64,000 nucleotides of DNA from Pokkaliibacter sp. MBI-7 (GCF_029846635.1 NZ_JARVTG010000002.1:1343501-1407500); one strand, 5' to 3'; counted from the stretch's first letter, positions 52,977 to 61,624 are shown. The notes: generated by a model not told the origin, from the letters alone. Program-made: numbers and translations.

Positions 52977-53995
52977 TACTGCACCTCGGCCAGATAGCGC
53001 GCAGAGAATGCCTTCTGCACATCCGCCATGTGGCCGTAGTCCACTGCGCTGGCACGGGCATAGTCACTGCCCGGCAGGAAATGTGACTGCGCTTCTTTGG
53101 AAATGGCGCTGGCACGTACAGGACGCAGGAAAGCGTTGGCCCAGATCGCCTGTCCCTTGTCAGACAGCACGTAGTCGAGCACTTTCTTGCCTTCCGCACT
53201 ATGAGGGCCATTGTTCACCAGACTCATGACGTAAGGCACAACCACAGTCCCTTCCTGAGGAATAACGAAGGCAACGTTGACGTGGTCTTTGTATTTGGCG
53301 CGGTAGGCGTTGAAGTCATAGTCCAGCAGGATGGGGATTTCGCCTGACATCATCCGTGCATAGGCCGTTTGCTTCGGCACAATCGGCTCGTTGGCTGCCA
53401 GCTTTTTGAAATACTCGATAGCGGGCGTGAAGTCATCGAGGCTACCGCCTTTAGCCTGATTGACGGCCACGGCACCGACGTAACCCACGAAGGCGCTGGA
53501 CGGATCCAGATAACCCACCATGCCTTTGTACTCTGGCTTGAGCAGGTCATCCCATGACTGCGGAATGGGTTTGCCGCCCAGCGCATCGACATTGACCGCA
53601 AACCCCAGCGTGCCGCTGTGGATGGCAAACCAGTGTCCCGCCGGGTCTTTCAGACCAGCCGGAATCTCATCCCAGTGGGCTGGCTGATACGCCGTGACGA
53701 CATCGGCCTTTTGCGCCTGAATGCCAAACGTCACCCCGTAATAGACCACGTCAGCAACCGGGTTACTCTTCTCCGCCACCAGCTGCGCCAGCGACTGGCC
53801 GGAGTTTTTGTTGTCCTGCGGCACGCTGATCCCCAGATCCTGCTTGATGGCCTGCAGCTGCGTCCCCCAGTCCGCCCATTCTGGCGGGCAGTTGTAGCAG
53901 ATCGCGGTGTCAGCCGCCTGAGCGGTGCCCATCATACCCAGGGTGGCCAGTAGCATCGGGGCGGCGAACTGGCGCAGCCAAGTGGACTTCTTCAT
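52976..53995 (-). CDS. ABC transporter periplasmic substrate-binding protein
   Basis: A 339-residue exported binding protein (signal peptide FAAPMLLATLGMMGTAQA). The fold is the iron/polyamine/2-aminoethylphosphonate class (ADVVYYGVTFGIQAQKADVV, KPIPQSWDDLLKPEYKGMVG, QKAFSARYLAEVQ at the end). The mature N-terminus has CYNCP, two cysteines that may form a disulfide. Substrate cannot be read; the downstream phosphodiesterase suggests a phosphodiester or phosphonate. Confidence 0.85.
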   Translation of the reverse strand: MKKSTWLRQFAAPMLLATLGMMGTAQAADTAICYNCPPEWADWGTQLQAIKQDLGISVPQDNKNSGQSLAQLVAEKSNPVADVVYYGVTFGIQAQKADVVTAYQPAHWDEIPAGLKDPAGHWFAIHSGTLGFAVNVDALGGKPIPQSWDDLLKPEYKGMVGYLDPSSAFVGYVGAVAVNQAKGGSLDDFTPAIEYFKKLAANEPIVPKQTAYARMMSGEIPILLDYDFNAYRAKYKDHVNVAFVIPQEGTVVVPYVMSLVNNGPHSAEGKKVLDYVLSDKGQAIWANAFLRPVRASAISKEAQSHFLPGSDYARASAVDYGHMADVQKAFSARYLAEVQ

Positions 53996-54023
53996 AATGT
54001 CTCCTGCTTTCTGTTATCAGGTA

Positions 54024-55055
54024 CTAGCGAGTACGGATGCGGTGAGCATCGGTGTCGGGCCGTTGCAGCGGCCCGGCACTCTCACCCGGTCTCAATCGAT
54101 GAGGCAGTTTGCCAATATCAGGCTGCTCACCCCTCATCATGGCCAGCAGCACAGCAACCGCTTCACGGCCGATGGCCTCCCGCGGTTGCACCACCGAACA
54201 GAGCGACGGGAACAGCAGTTCGCCCAGCTCGATGCCATCAAATCCAATCACCGACATATCGTCAGGCACGGCATAGCCGTGACGTTGCAGATCACTGATC
54301 AGGCTCAGTGCCAAAAGATCGTTGGAACACAGCAAGGCGGTCAGCCCCTCATTGCCCTGCACATGCGATTGCAGCAAAGGGAAGCTGGCGCGGGTGTGGG
54401 AAGCCATCTCAATGACCGGACGGGGCGTGATGCCGTGCTCGCGCAAGGCGGCGCAATAACCGTCGTACCGCAGCCGTGCCCTGTCAGACTGTGCCATCGG
54501 GCCTGCGACCATACCGATCTGCCGGTGCCCCAGCGCCAGCAGATACTGTGCAGCGTCGTACATGGCCAGCCGGTTATCGACACTGATCGCCTGCACATCG
54601 GGGTCGGTGGGCTGGTTGTACACCAGCACATAGGGCACGGACTCTCGCTGCAGCTTGGCCAGCACTTCGCTGTTTTCTGCGTCCGCTACGGTCAGCACCA
54701 GACCATCAACGCGCTGGCACAGCATCTCCTCCACCAGTTGCAGTTCCTGACTGGCGTCGTAGCCGGTCGTCGTTACCAGCAGTGCATACCCCTGCTGCCG
54801 GGCAGCCAGCTCCATCGCCAGCAGTTGCTCGGCAAACACCGGATTACGGGGATCAGGCAGCAGGACGCCGATAATGCGGGTGGCCTGAGTGCGCAACTGC
54901 TGAGCCAGACGATTGGGGCGAAAGGCCAGCTCCTCGGCCGCCGCCAGCACGCGCTGCAGGGTCGTTTTACGCACCAGCTCGGGCTGAGAAAACACTCTCG
55001 CTGCCGTCGCCCGGGACACGCCTGCTTTTTTGGCCACACTCAATAAGTCCGTCAT
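54024..55055 (-). CDS. LacI-family regulator of the ABC operon
   Basis: Start at 55055 (MTDLLSVAKKAGVSRATAAR), 343 residues. Typical LacI helix-turn-helix plus hinge (LAFRPNRLAQQLRTQAT) and a periplasmic-binding-protein-like effector domain (IGVLLPDPRNPVFAEQLLAM, CSNDLLALSLISDLQRHG, GFDGIELGE). It lies first in the operon, 28 bp before the binding-protein gene, so it likely autoregulates and responds to the imported compound or its hydrolysis product. Confidence 0.88.
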   Translation of the reverse strand: MTDLLSVAKKAGVSRATAARVFSQPELVRKTTLQRVLAAAEELAFRPNRLAQQLRTQATRIIGVLLPDPRNPVFAEQLLAMELAARQQGYALLVTTTGYDASQELQLVEEMLCQRVDGLVLTVADAENSEVLAKLQRESVPYVLVYNQPTDPDVQAISVDNRLAMYDAAQYLLALGHRQIGMVAGPMAQSDRARLRYDGYCAALREHGITPRPVIEMASHTRASFPLLQSHVQGNEGLTALLCSNDLLALSLISDLQRHGYAVPDDMSVIGFDGIELGELLFPSLCSVVQPREAIGREAVAVLLAMMRGEQPDIGKLPHRLRPGESAGPLQRPDTDAHRIRTR

Positions 55056-55236
55056 TGCACGCTGCCGTTCTGTCACACGCTCATTTAACAACCAAAATGA
55101 GATCGATCTCATTCAGTAGCAAAGTAACCACCAAGGATGACGAGCACGTGACAGTTTTGCGGCAAATTACGTACAGGGCTCAGATCAGAATAGATACGTG
55201 GTCAGCAGAGGGGTCGCCATCAACCGCTGGTCAGAC
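55056..55236. other. Upstream region of the LacI-ABC operon
   Basis: Contains ATGAGATCGATCTCAT, a 16-bp palindrome at about 55096-55111, some 40 bases before the LacI start: a likely operator for that LacI protein. No gene seen. Confidence 0.55.
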
Positions 55237-55300
55237 GGAGAAACGGAGAAACGGAGAAACGGAGAAACGGAGAAACGGAGAAACGGAGAAACGGAGAAAC
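55237..55300. repeat. Eight perfect copies of the octanucleotide GGAGAAAC
   Basis: Sixty-four bases of exact 8-bp repetition between the LacI gene and acuI. Eight is not a multiple of three, so any gene running through it would shift frame with each copy gained or lost. One plus-strand frame continues through it to a short CPLCQRKLVRCGLE ending at 55366, which I do not accept as a gene. Confidence 0.92.
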
Positions 55301-55420
55301 GGGGCAGGCGATGACAAGCCCTGCCCCTTATGCCAGCGCAAACTCGTGCGCTGCGGGCTGGAATGATTCAGGCAAGCGCAGCAAACAGCGGGCTTGGGCC
55401 GACACCTGCTGGCGATGGCT

Positions 55421-56404
55421 TCAGCGGTTTACATCCACTACCACGCGACCACGTACCTGGCCGTCCAGCAGTTGCCGGGCAACAGGTATCGCCTCGGCCA
55501 GGCCAATAGTATGGGTAATCAACGCCAGTTGCTGCGGATCGATCAGCTCCCCCAGCCGCTGCCAGGCTTCAATACGATCAGCTTTGGGTCGGGTCACACA
55601 GTTGATACCGCGCAGCGTAACACCACGCAGAATGAACGGCGCCACACTGGCGGGAAGATCCATCCCCTGTGCCAGACCGCAAGCAGCAACAATGCCCTCA
55701 CTGGCGGTAGCAGCACAGACGTTGGCCAGCGTATGGCTGCCAACAGAGTCAACGGCAGCAACCCAGCGCTCTTTGGCTAAAGGCCGGCCCGGCTCAGACA
55801 GACTGCTGCGCTCAATGATCTCGGCTGCACCAAGCTGCTTCAGATACTCAGCCTCCTGCGGACGCCCGGTGGATACGGTAACGGTATAACCAAGCTTAGC
55901 CAGAATACTCAGCGCAAAGCTCCCCACTCCACCATTAGCCCCCGTGACCAGTACGGAGCCCATCGACGGGGTAATGCCGTGTTTCTCGATGGCCAGCACA
56001 CACAGCATGGCGGTGTAGCCTGCGGTGCCAATCGCCATGGTCTGCTCGGGAGTAAAAGCAGTGGGCAGCGGAATCAGCCAGTCTCCCTGCAAGCACGCTT
56101 TCTGCGCCAGCCCACCCCAATGGCTTTCACCGACTCCCCAGCCGTTGAGCAGTACTTTATCGCCCACCCTGTAGTCAGCGTGGTGGCTGTTTTCTATCGT
56201 CCCTACCAGATCAATGCCCGGCACCATTGGAAAGCTACGCACAATGGGCGACGTCCCCGCGATGGCCAGTGCATCCTTGTAATTCAGCGTTGAATAGTCG
56301 ACGGCCACGGTCACATCACCGGCGGGTAGCTGGTGATCATCCAGCTGGGTCAGTTCGGTGCGATAACCCTGTTCGTCTTTGCTTATCAGCAGTGCCTTGA
56401 ACAT
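55421..56404 (-). CDS. acuI: Acrylyl-CoA reductase (NADPH), AcuI/YhdH family
   Basis: A 327-residue medium-chain dehydrogenase/reductase without structural zinc. The start MFKALLISKDEQGYRTEL, YSTLNYKDALAIAG, PMVPGIDLVGTI and the NADPH loop VTGANGGVGSFALSILAKLG match AcuI/YhdH. AcuI reduces acryloyl-CoA to propionyl-CoA and protects against acrylate, for example from DMSP breakdown. The linked TetR gene upstream is AcuR-like and shares an operator with it. No DMSP lyase is present in the window. Confidence 0.88.
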   Translation of the reverse strand: MFKALLISKDEQGYRTELTQLDDHQLPAGDVTVAVDYSTLNYKDALAIAGTSPIVRSFPMVPGIDLVGTIENSHHADYRVGDKVLLNGWGVGESHWGGLAQKACLQGDWLIPLPTAFTPEQTMAIGTAGYTAMLCVLAIEKHGITPSMGSVLVTGANGGVGSFALSILAKLGYTVTVSTGRPQEAEYLKQLGAAEIIERSSLSEPGRPLAKERWVAAVDSVGSHTLANVCAATASEGIVAACGLAQGMDLPASVAPFILRGVTLRGINCVTRPKADRIEAWQRLGELIDPQQLALITHTIGLAEAIPVARQLLDGQVRGRVVVDVNR

Positions 56405-56457
56405 CTGAGGTTCTCCTTGGTTAGCGGGCCACCCTGACTACTGGGTGGCGACAAGTT

Positions 56458-56474
56458 ATAGACCGATCGTCTAT
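56458..56474. promoter_or_regulatory. Operator before acuI
   Basis: ATAGACCGATCGTCTAT, a perfect inverted repeat (ATAGAC/GTCTAT around CGATC). The same sequence with two changes lies before the TetR gene at 57257, so the TetR protein probably binds both. Confidence 0.7.
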
Positions 56475-56485
56475 TGAATTTCACT

Positions 56486-56510
56486 AAAAACCCAGACGTT
56501 ATGCCTGGGC
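56486..56510 (-). terminator. Terminator of the TetR gene
   Basis: Minus strand: CCCAGGC and GTCTGGG around ATAAC (one wobble), then TTTTT. Confidence 0.7.
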
Positions 56511-56590
56511 TATTTCAAAAGTGCTGACGCAATATCAGAACAGCGAGTAAGACTGAGCTGGGCGGCGTACACTGATTAGCCGCATACAAT

Positions 56591-57238
56591 TCAGCTGCTG
56601 CGGTTTGCGCTTATCATCCTGAGAAAACCACTGTAAAACACGTCCAGAGGTGCCGCGCTGCACTGCAAACGAGCACGCAGCACTGCCCCTTCCCAGCCTA
56701 TCCAGAAAAACTGAGCAAGCTCCTCAGCATCCAGTGCAGCTGACAACTCCCCCTGCGCCTGAGCAGCCTGCAGGCAAACGGTCAAGCGTTGCTGCCAGCT
56801 GTGCAGGATGGCATCCAGCTGCTGGCGAAAATCATCCGGCAATACCGCGACTTCCTGTCCCATGTTCCCCACCAGACAACCACGGCGGAAACCATGGCGT
56901 GCCATTCCAGCACTGGCATCCGCGATAAACGCATCCAGGCGCTGCAACGGTGACAGCCGTTCATCAAGCAGATGGCGATCCAGTTTACGCTCGAAATAGC
57001 GGGCATAACTTTCCATCACCGCCCGACCAAAAGCCTCCTTACTGTCGAAGTAGTGATAGAACGATCCTTTGGGCACCCCGACCTGCTTTAAAAACCCTTC
57101 CAGGCCGGTGGCAGTGAACCCTCGCTCGGTCAGCACTTCCATGCCCCGGCGAATCAGCGCCAGACGCGTCTCAAGCTGGCCATCGGGCTGCTTCGGCGGG
57201 CGTCCGCGGCGGCGAGGTGAAGTAAGTGATTCTGTCAC
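56591..57238 (-). CDS. acuR: TetR-family repressor, AcuR-like
   Basis: A 215-residue TetR protein: basic N-terminal arm (RRRGRPPKQ), helix-turn-helix TGLEGFLKQVGVPKGSFYHYF near residues 42-63, ligand domain with CLVGNMGQEVAVLPDDFR and CSAAPLDVFYSGF near the end. AcuR is a TetR repressor that senses acrylate and controls acuI. Placement directly upstream of acuI, same strand, and the shared ATAGAC/GTCTAT operators support that name. Between it and acuI there is a terminator and the acuI operator, so the two have separate promoters. Confidence 0.75.
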   Translation of the reverse strand: MTESLTSPRRRGRPPKQPDGQLETRLALIRRGMEVLTERGFTATGLEGFLKQVGVPKGSFYHYFDSKEAFGRAVMESYARYFERKLDRHLLDERLSPLQRLDAFIADASAGMARHGFRRGCLVGNMGQEVAVLPDDFRQQLDAILHSWQQRLTVCLQAAQAQGELSAALDAEELAQFFWIGWEGAVLRARLQCSAAPLDVFYSGFLRMISANRSS

Positions 57239-57256
57239 GAGTGCACCGACCTATTT

Positions 57257-57273
57257 ATAGACTGATCGTTTAT
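57257..57273. promoter_or_regulatory. Operator before the TetR (acuR-like) gene
   Basis: ATAGACTGATCGTTTAT, the partner of the repeat at 56458, 18 bp before the TetR start: autoregulation is likely. Confidence 0.65.
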
Positions 57274-57378
57274 TAAATTGGCAGACTACCCGCTCAACAG
57301 CCGCCTGTCCAGCCGCCGTCAGTCGAATTGAGAAGGAGGGAAGAGCGTTAAGCAGGATCACGAACGCCAAAGAAAGGC

Positions 57379-57399
57379 AAAATAAAACCGGCCTGAGCC
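57379..57399. terminator. Left part of a terminator split by the IS4 element
   Basis: Joining this piece to 58836-58846 rebuilds AAAATAAAACCGGC, loop CTGA, GCCGGTTTTATTTT: a perfect 14-bp stem with T-runs on both strands. It would have ended yebC transcription from the right. The 10-bp target duplication GGCCTGAGCC is the hairpin's loop and upper stem. Confidence 0.85.
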
Positions 57400-58825
57400 T
57401 AATGCCAGTCAGTTAAGCTGACTGGCATTTTTATTTCTGGTCGGATACTTGGACGGCTTGGGCTTGACCACCCGCGGGTAACTGCGCTCCTCACGTCGAT
57501 GAGGCAGGACGTAGTGCATGGCCGAAGCCTGTAGTTCAGCCAGGTAGCGAGGGATGTTGCCTGGATGATTCAAAGAGACCCCGTTCAAGAAGCCCAGGAT
57601 CGCCCAGGTGCAGGCGGTGAAACTCATTTCGCAGGGGGAGATGCCAGGGCAGTGGCGACTCATTTCCAGCATTTGATAACGCAGCAGATTGTACCCCAGC
57701 AGTACGCCCCACAGCTCTTGTTCAATCATCTCCGGCGTTTTACTGCGCAGTGTGTAGTGACCCGCGAGCATGCCTTGCTTCATTTCTCGATAGCCCAATT
57801 CGATTTCCCAACGCTGGCTGTACAGATCCACGATGTCATCTGGCGGAAAGCGCAGAGGATCGATCATCGAAGTCAGTACTTGCCGGACTTTGCCCTTGAT
57901 GGTCTTGCTTAATAACCTGGCCTGTAGCGTGTCGGGCAGCTCGGGCCATTGCTTACGCGCCTGCGGCGAGGTCTTTAGCGAGACGATGGCATCCTGGCGT
58001 CCCAGCTTGTATAGCACCTCATATTGAGCATCCTTGCGCAGCGGCAGTAGCCAATGGCGCTGAGTGCCTGTTTGTTGCCAGCGATGAAGAAGCCCCAGCG
58101 AATAGAAGCCACGGTCGAACAAGGTCAGCGAGTGATCGGGTGTGCTGTCGATCAGTTGTTCGGCCAGCTTCATCTCGTTGCTGTGATAACCGGCAAAAGC
58201 ACTGCTCACCAGCATGTGACTGGTCAGTTCCATCTGGCAGACCATGCGCACTTGGGGATAGCCGGTATCGCCATGCTGATTACTGGCGCTGCCATAGTGC
58301 TTGCGGTTGTCGTCCGTATCCGCTGTGCGCCAGACCACGCCATCGACACTGAGCAGGCGCAAACCCGCCCAGGTGGGGTGATTGGCGCTGGCATGCCAGC
58401 GTTGTTGCGTCAGGGAAAAGACTTCTCGCACCGCCGCACTGCCCAGGCGCTGCCGACCTTGCACGATGGCACTGGGTGCCACCAGTGGCCTCTGCCCAGG
58501 CAGCATGATGTCCATACGACTCGCAGCATCCCAGGCCGACATCCGGCGAAACAACGCCATGGCGATCACGCACCAGATCATGGACTCAAGAGGGAGGCGT
58601 CGCTTACGTATGGTCGCCACTCCCGCCGTTTCCAGTGCGGTGCTGACCAGGTCTGGATCAAGCAGCGCCCCCAGTTCATCAAGGGCGTGAGTAGTAGAAG
58701 CGGCTTCGTGAGTCAGTGCCAAGGCGCGGGACAGTCGCATAAAAAATCCGATGCTCAAAACAAGCATCGGATTTTCGTTTCAGGGCGCAAAAGGTCAAGC
58801 TGTTGGGCTTAACTGACTGGCATTA
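57400..58825 (-). mobile_element. IS4-family element, 1426 bp
   Basis: The ends TAATGCCAGTCAGTTAAG and CTTAACTGACTGGCATTA are 18-bp perfect inverted repeats, flanked by GGCCTGAGCC at 57390-57399 and 58826-58835. Ten-base duplications are usual for IS4. One transposase gene. Confidence 0.94.
57409..58767 (-). CDS. IS4-family transposase
   Basis: A 452-residue DDE transposase: first Asp in LRLLSVDGVVWRTADTD, second in SLTLFDRGFYSLGLLH, and the Y-R-E-K Glu motif in YSQRWEIELGYREMKQGML. N-terminus starts MLVLSIGFFMRLSRALAL; an internal ATG may be the real start. The frame is intact. Confidence 0.93.
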   Translation of the reverse strand: MLVLSIGFFMRLSRALALTHEAASTTHALDELGALLDPDLVSTALETAGVATIRKRRLPLESMIWCVIAMALFRRMSAWDAASRMDIMLPGQRPLVAPSAIVQGRQRLGSAAVREVFSLTQQRWHASANHPTWAGLRLLSVDGVVWRTADTDDNRKHYGSASNQHGDTGYPQVRMVCQMELTSHMLVSSAFAGYHSNEMKLAEQLIDSTPDHSLTLFDRGFYSLGLLHRWQQTGTQRHWLLPLRKDAQYEVLYKLGRQDAIVSLKTSPQARKQWPELPDTLQARLLSKTIKGKVRQVLTSMIDPLRFPPDDIVDLYSQRWEIELGYREMKQGMLAGHYTLRSKTPEMIEQELWGVLLGYNLLRYQMLEMSRHCPGISPCEMSFTACTWAILGFLNGVSLNHPGNIPRYLAELQASAMHYVLPHRREERSYPRVVKPKPSKYPTRNKNASQLN

Positions 58826-58877
58826 GGCCTGAGCCGGTTTTATTTTGTTATACATCGCTATGTCAGCCGCGTGAAAC

Positions 58878-59579
58878 TTAACCTGCCAGACCTACATAGA
58901 TATTCTGCACGTCGTCGTCTGCTTCCACCTTTTCCAGGAACGCTTCAACTTCAGCCAGCGCATCGCCTTCCAGAGAAACAGGGGTCTTGGGCACATAACC
59001 CAGTTTGGCGCTCTGCACGCTGTAGCCAAACTCTGGCAGCGCTGCCGCTACGGCCATCAGATCAGAAGGGTCGGTCATGAACAGTACTTCACCGTTCTCG
59101 CCCTCTTCCAGATCCTGAGCACCAGCTTCGATAGCAGCTTCTTCAGCATTGGCATCGGCCTTCTCGGCAGTTGCTTCGATCAGACCCAGATAGTCAAACG
59201 TCCAGGCTACAGAACCTGAGCTGCCCAGCTGACCATTACGGAAGGCAACACGCATGCCGGAAGCAGTGCGGTTTTTGTTGTCGGTCAGACACTCAACGAT
59301 GACGGGAACCTGATGCGGCGCGTAGCCTTCGTAGGTTACCAGCTCATAGTTGACGGTTTCGTTCAACAGACCCGCGCCCTTCTTGATGGCACGCTCGATA
59401 GTGTCTTTAGGCATGGACGCTTTACGCGCCTGCTCCACTGCCATACGCAAGGCAGCATTGGTATCGGGATCAGCACCCGCACGGGCTGACACGGTGATTT
59501 CACGTGACAGCTTGGTAAAGATTTTGCCCCTGGCGTTAGCAGCCTCGGCTTTGCCTTTGGCTTTCCACTGTGCACCCAT
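58878..59579 (-). CDS. YebC/PmpR-family protein (YeeN-like branch)
   Basis: A 233-residue protein of the YebC/PmpR/TACO1 family: MGAQWKAKGKAEAANARGKI at the start, TKLSREITVSARAGADPDTN, YEGYAPHQVPVIVECLTDNK and a final acidic domain (VEADDDVQNIYVGLAG). The MGAQWK start and the length slightly below 240 fit the second branch (YeeN-type) rather than canonical YebC, which begins MAGHSKW. Members affect transcription or ribosome passage through polyproline. Its terminator was broken by the IS4 insertion. Confidence 0.88.
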   Translation of the reverse strand: MGAQWKAKGKAEAANARGKIFTKLSREITVSARAGADPDTNAALRMAVEQARKASMPKDTIERAIKKGAGLLNETVNYELVTYEGYAPHQVPVIVECLTDNKNRTASGMRVAFRNGQLGSSGSVAWTFDYLGLIEATAEKADANAEEAAIEAGAQDLEEGENGEVLFMTDPSDLMAVAAALPEFGYSVQSAKLGYVPKTPVSLEGDALAEVEAFLEKVEADDDVQNIYVGLAG

Positions 59580-59689
59580 CGCTGATTACCTGCTTAGCAT
59601 CTCTAATCGGTATCGCCGTCAGTATGACTGTACGACTACAAAAACAGGGCCGAAGTATAAGCCCTGTTTATCGAGGGAGCAAAATCAGG

Positions 59690-60676
59690 TCAGTTAAGGG
59701 CGTCGCGGGCACTGTAGCCACTCAACACCGCAGCGATGTTATCGAGAGCACGCAGGCCCATGGCATCGCGGGTTTCCGTTGTGGCTGAGCCCATATGCGG
59801 CGCCATAAAGACGTTGGGCAATTCACGAAAACGCAGGTCATATTCCGGCTCAGCAGCAAATACGTCCAGGCCTGCAGCAGCAATGTGCCCTGATTTCAGT
59901 GCTGCCAGCAGGTCTTCTTCATTCACCAGCTGACCTCGTGCGGTATTGACCAGAATCGCCCCCTGCGGCAATTGCTTGAGCCGGTCAGCATTGATGGCGC
60001 CAGTGGTCTCGGGGCTGGACGGTGCGTGCAACGAGAGGAAGTCACAATTCGGCAGCATGGCCTCCAGATCGCTGTAGTAGGTAGCACCTTGTTCAAGCTC
60101 CGGGCTCAGGCGTGAACGATTACAGTACAACACCTTCATATCGAAACCACGGGCCCGCCGCGCCACTGCCTGACCGATACGGCCCATGCCCCAGATCCCC
60201 AGCGTCTTGCCACTGACCTCGGTGCCGAGCAAGTCACCCAAGCCAAACCGCTGGCGCCAGCCGTTATCCATGACCTGCAGGTACTCACGCATTCGCCGTG
60301 CAGCGCCCAGTAAAAGCAACATCGCCATATCAGCAGTGGCATTGGTCAGCACATCGGGTGTGTTAGTGGTGACAACACCCAGTGACGTTGCCGCAGCCAC
60401 ATCCATGTGCTCATAGCCAACACTGCTGGTGGCAATGATTTTGATCTGCGGCGCCAGTGCCGTCAGCGTCTCGGCTTTAACAGGAATACGGGAGGAAACA
60501 AGAATGGCCTGAACCGAGGGATTGGCCTTTACCACTACAAGCATTTCTGCCGGTGTCAGCTGCTTTTCCTGGCTTAGCAGAGCATCAAACTCGGTCACGG
60601 CACGCTCAGCCACGGCAGAGGTCACGGGGGCAGCACAGAGTAGACGGGGAGCATTGGCGGTTGATAAGACAGACAT
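59690..60676 (-). CDS. D-isomer-specific 2-hydroxyacid dehydrogenase (glyoxylate/hydroxypyruvate reductase type)
   Basis: A 328-residue NAD(P)-dependent dehydrogenase. Nucleotide loop GIWGMGRIGQAVARRARGFD, NRSRLSPELEQGA (Arg after the second strand hints at NADPH), catalytic Arg in NTARGQLVNEEDL, the Glu in FAAEPE and His in MAPHMGSATTETR. It most resembles glyoxylate/hydroxypyruvate reductases (GhrB/GyaR). Single gene between yebC and the agu region. Confidence 0.87.
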   Translation of the reverse strand: MSVLSTANAPRLLCAAPVTSAVAERAVTEFDALLSQEKQLTPAEMLVVVKANPSVQAILVSSRIPVKAETLTALAPQIKIIATSSVGYEHMDVAAATSLGVVTTNTPDVLTNATADMAMLLLLGAARRMREYLQVMDNGWRQRFGLGDLLGTEVSGKTLGIWGMGRIGQAVARRARGFDMKVLYCNRSRLSPELEQGATYYSDLEAMLPNCDFLSLHAPSSPETTGAINADRLKQLPQGAILVNTARGQLVNEEDLLAALKSGHIAAAGLDVFAAEPEYDLRFRELPNVFMAPHMGSATTETRDAMGLRALDNIAAVLSGYSARDALN

Positions 60677-60899
60677 AGGGGAATCCTTGATAACAATGGC
60701 AGACCGGCCTGGAACACACAGCGATAACGGAAAAAGTCATACATCACATTACCAGCTCTTGTAATGTCGGGCGTTCCTCAAAACAACGCAGCAGCGTGGG
60801 CAAGTGATGAAGAAAGGTGCGTTACTTGTGCTGCTGGTCTCACCGGCTATACTGCCGACCACAGCAAAGCCGATATTCATCTGTCAGAGAGCAGTTACG

Positions 60900-61541
60900 A
60901 TGGCCACTCGCTCCTCCACACGCCGCCCTCGTGCCAGCAGTCAGGCCCGTATCGACACTATTCTCGAGGCCGCTCGCGAGCTGCTCAGCAGTGAAGGGCT
61001 GGCCAATCTGTCGATCTATGCTATTGCGGCAAAAGCCGATATTCCTCCGTCTTCGGTGTACCACTTTTTCCCCAGCGTGAGTGATGTGCTGGAGGCATTA
61101 ATTGCGTCAGTGCATCAGGCTTTTCTGCACGCACTGGCCGTACTGCCAGCAGCGGGCCAGATAGTCAGCTGGAATGACCTCGCCGCCCACATCGAGCAGC
61201 AGGTGTTGTCGGTCTACAACGATGATGAAGCGGCCCGACAGCTGATACTGTCCAGCCACGGCATGAGCGAGGTGATGTTACGAGATCGTCAACATGACGT
61301 GGAGCTGAGCCATGCGGTAGCCGCCTTGTTTAACCACTACTTCAAGCTGCCGCCGCTACCTGCAGACATCGACATTTTTGATCTGGCAATGCAGCTGGCA
61401 GACCGTATCTACACCCTGTCCATCCAGCGTCACGGAGAGATTACGCCGACCATGGCAGCCGAAGGGCTTCGGGCCTATCAGGCCTATCTTGGTTTGTACT
61501 TGCCACCCTTGTTACAGCGTCAATCGGGCAACACTCAATAA
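60900..61541 (+). CDS. TetR-family regulator upstream of aguBA
   Basis: Start at 60900 (MATRSSTRRPRASSQARIDT), 213 residues; an in-frame extension is discarded. Helix-turn-helix LSIYAIAAKADIPPSSVYHFF near residues 38-60. The family placement and position, just before aguB on the same strand, are like AguR of Pseudomonas, an agmatine-responsive TetR protein. I do not give the symbol because the ligand domain alone does not prove it. Confidence 0.8.
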   Translation: MATRSSTRRPRASSQARIDTILEAARELLSSEGLANLSIYAIAAKADIPPSSVYHFFPSVSDVLEALIASVHQAFLHALAVLPAAGQIVSWNDLAAHIEQQVLSVYNDDEAARQLILSSHGMSEVMLRDRQHDVELSHAVAALFNHYFKLPPLPADIDIFDLAMQLADRIYTLSIQRHGEITPTMAAEGLRAYQAYLGLYLPPLLQRQSGNTQ

Positions 61542-61552
61542 CCGATACTTAT

Positions 61553-61624
61553 CGATATTTTCCCATTTATCATCAGTGATTATTTTAAATTTCACTTTTA
61601 ATACGGATAAATATCGACTATAAA
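61553..61624 (+). promoter_or_regulatory. AT-rich promoter region of aguBA with inverted repeat
   Basis: CGATATTT at 61553-61560 and AAATATCG at 61609-61616 are inverted copies 48 bp apart, each inside a TATCGA(C/T)AT-like context, and TATAAA at 61619-61624 is a possible -10 box. Likely target of the TetR protein encoded upstream. Confidence 0.45.

Noticed and set aside
53925..55046. Plus-strand frame of about 370 codons opposite the LacI gene
   Set aside because: Antisense shadow; residue composition is Gln/His/Arg-rich as expected from a reversed GC-rich gene.
55237..55300. Possible CRISPR array
   Set aside because: The 8-bp units are contiguous with no spacers, and there are no cas genes in the window.
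55055..55366. Plus-strand frame through the octanucleotide repeat ending CPLCQRKLVRCGLE
   Set aside because: The part before the repeat is antisense to the LacI upstream region and not protein-like; no ribosome-binding site. Kept only as a remark.
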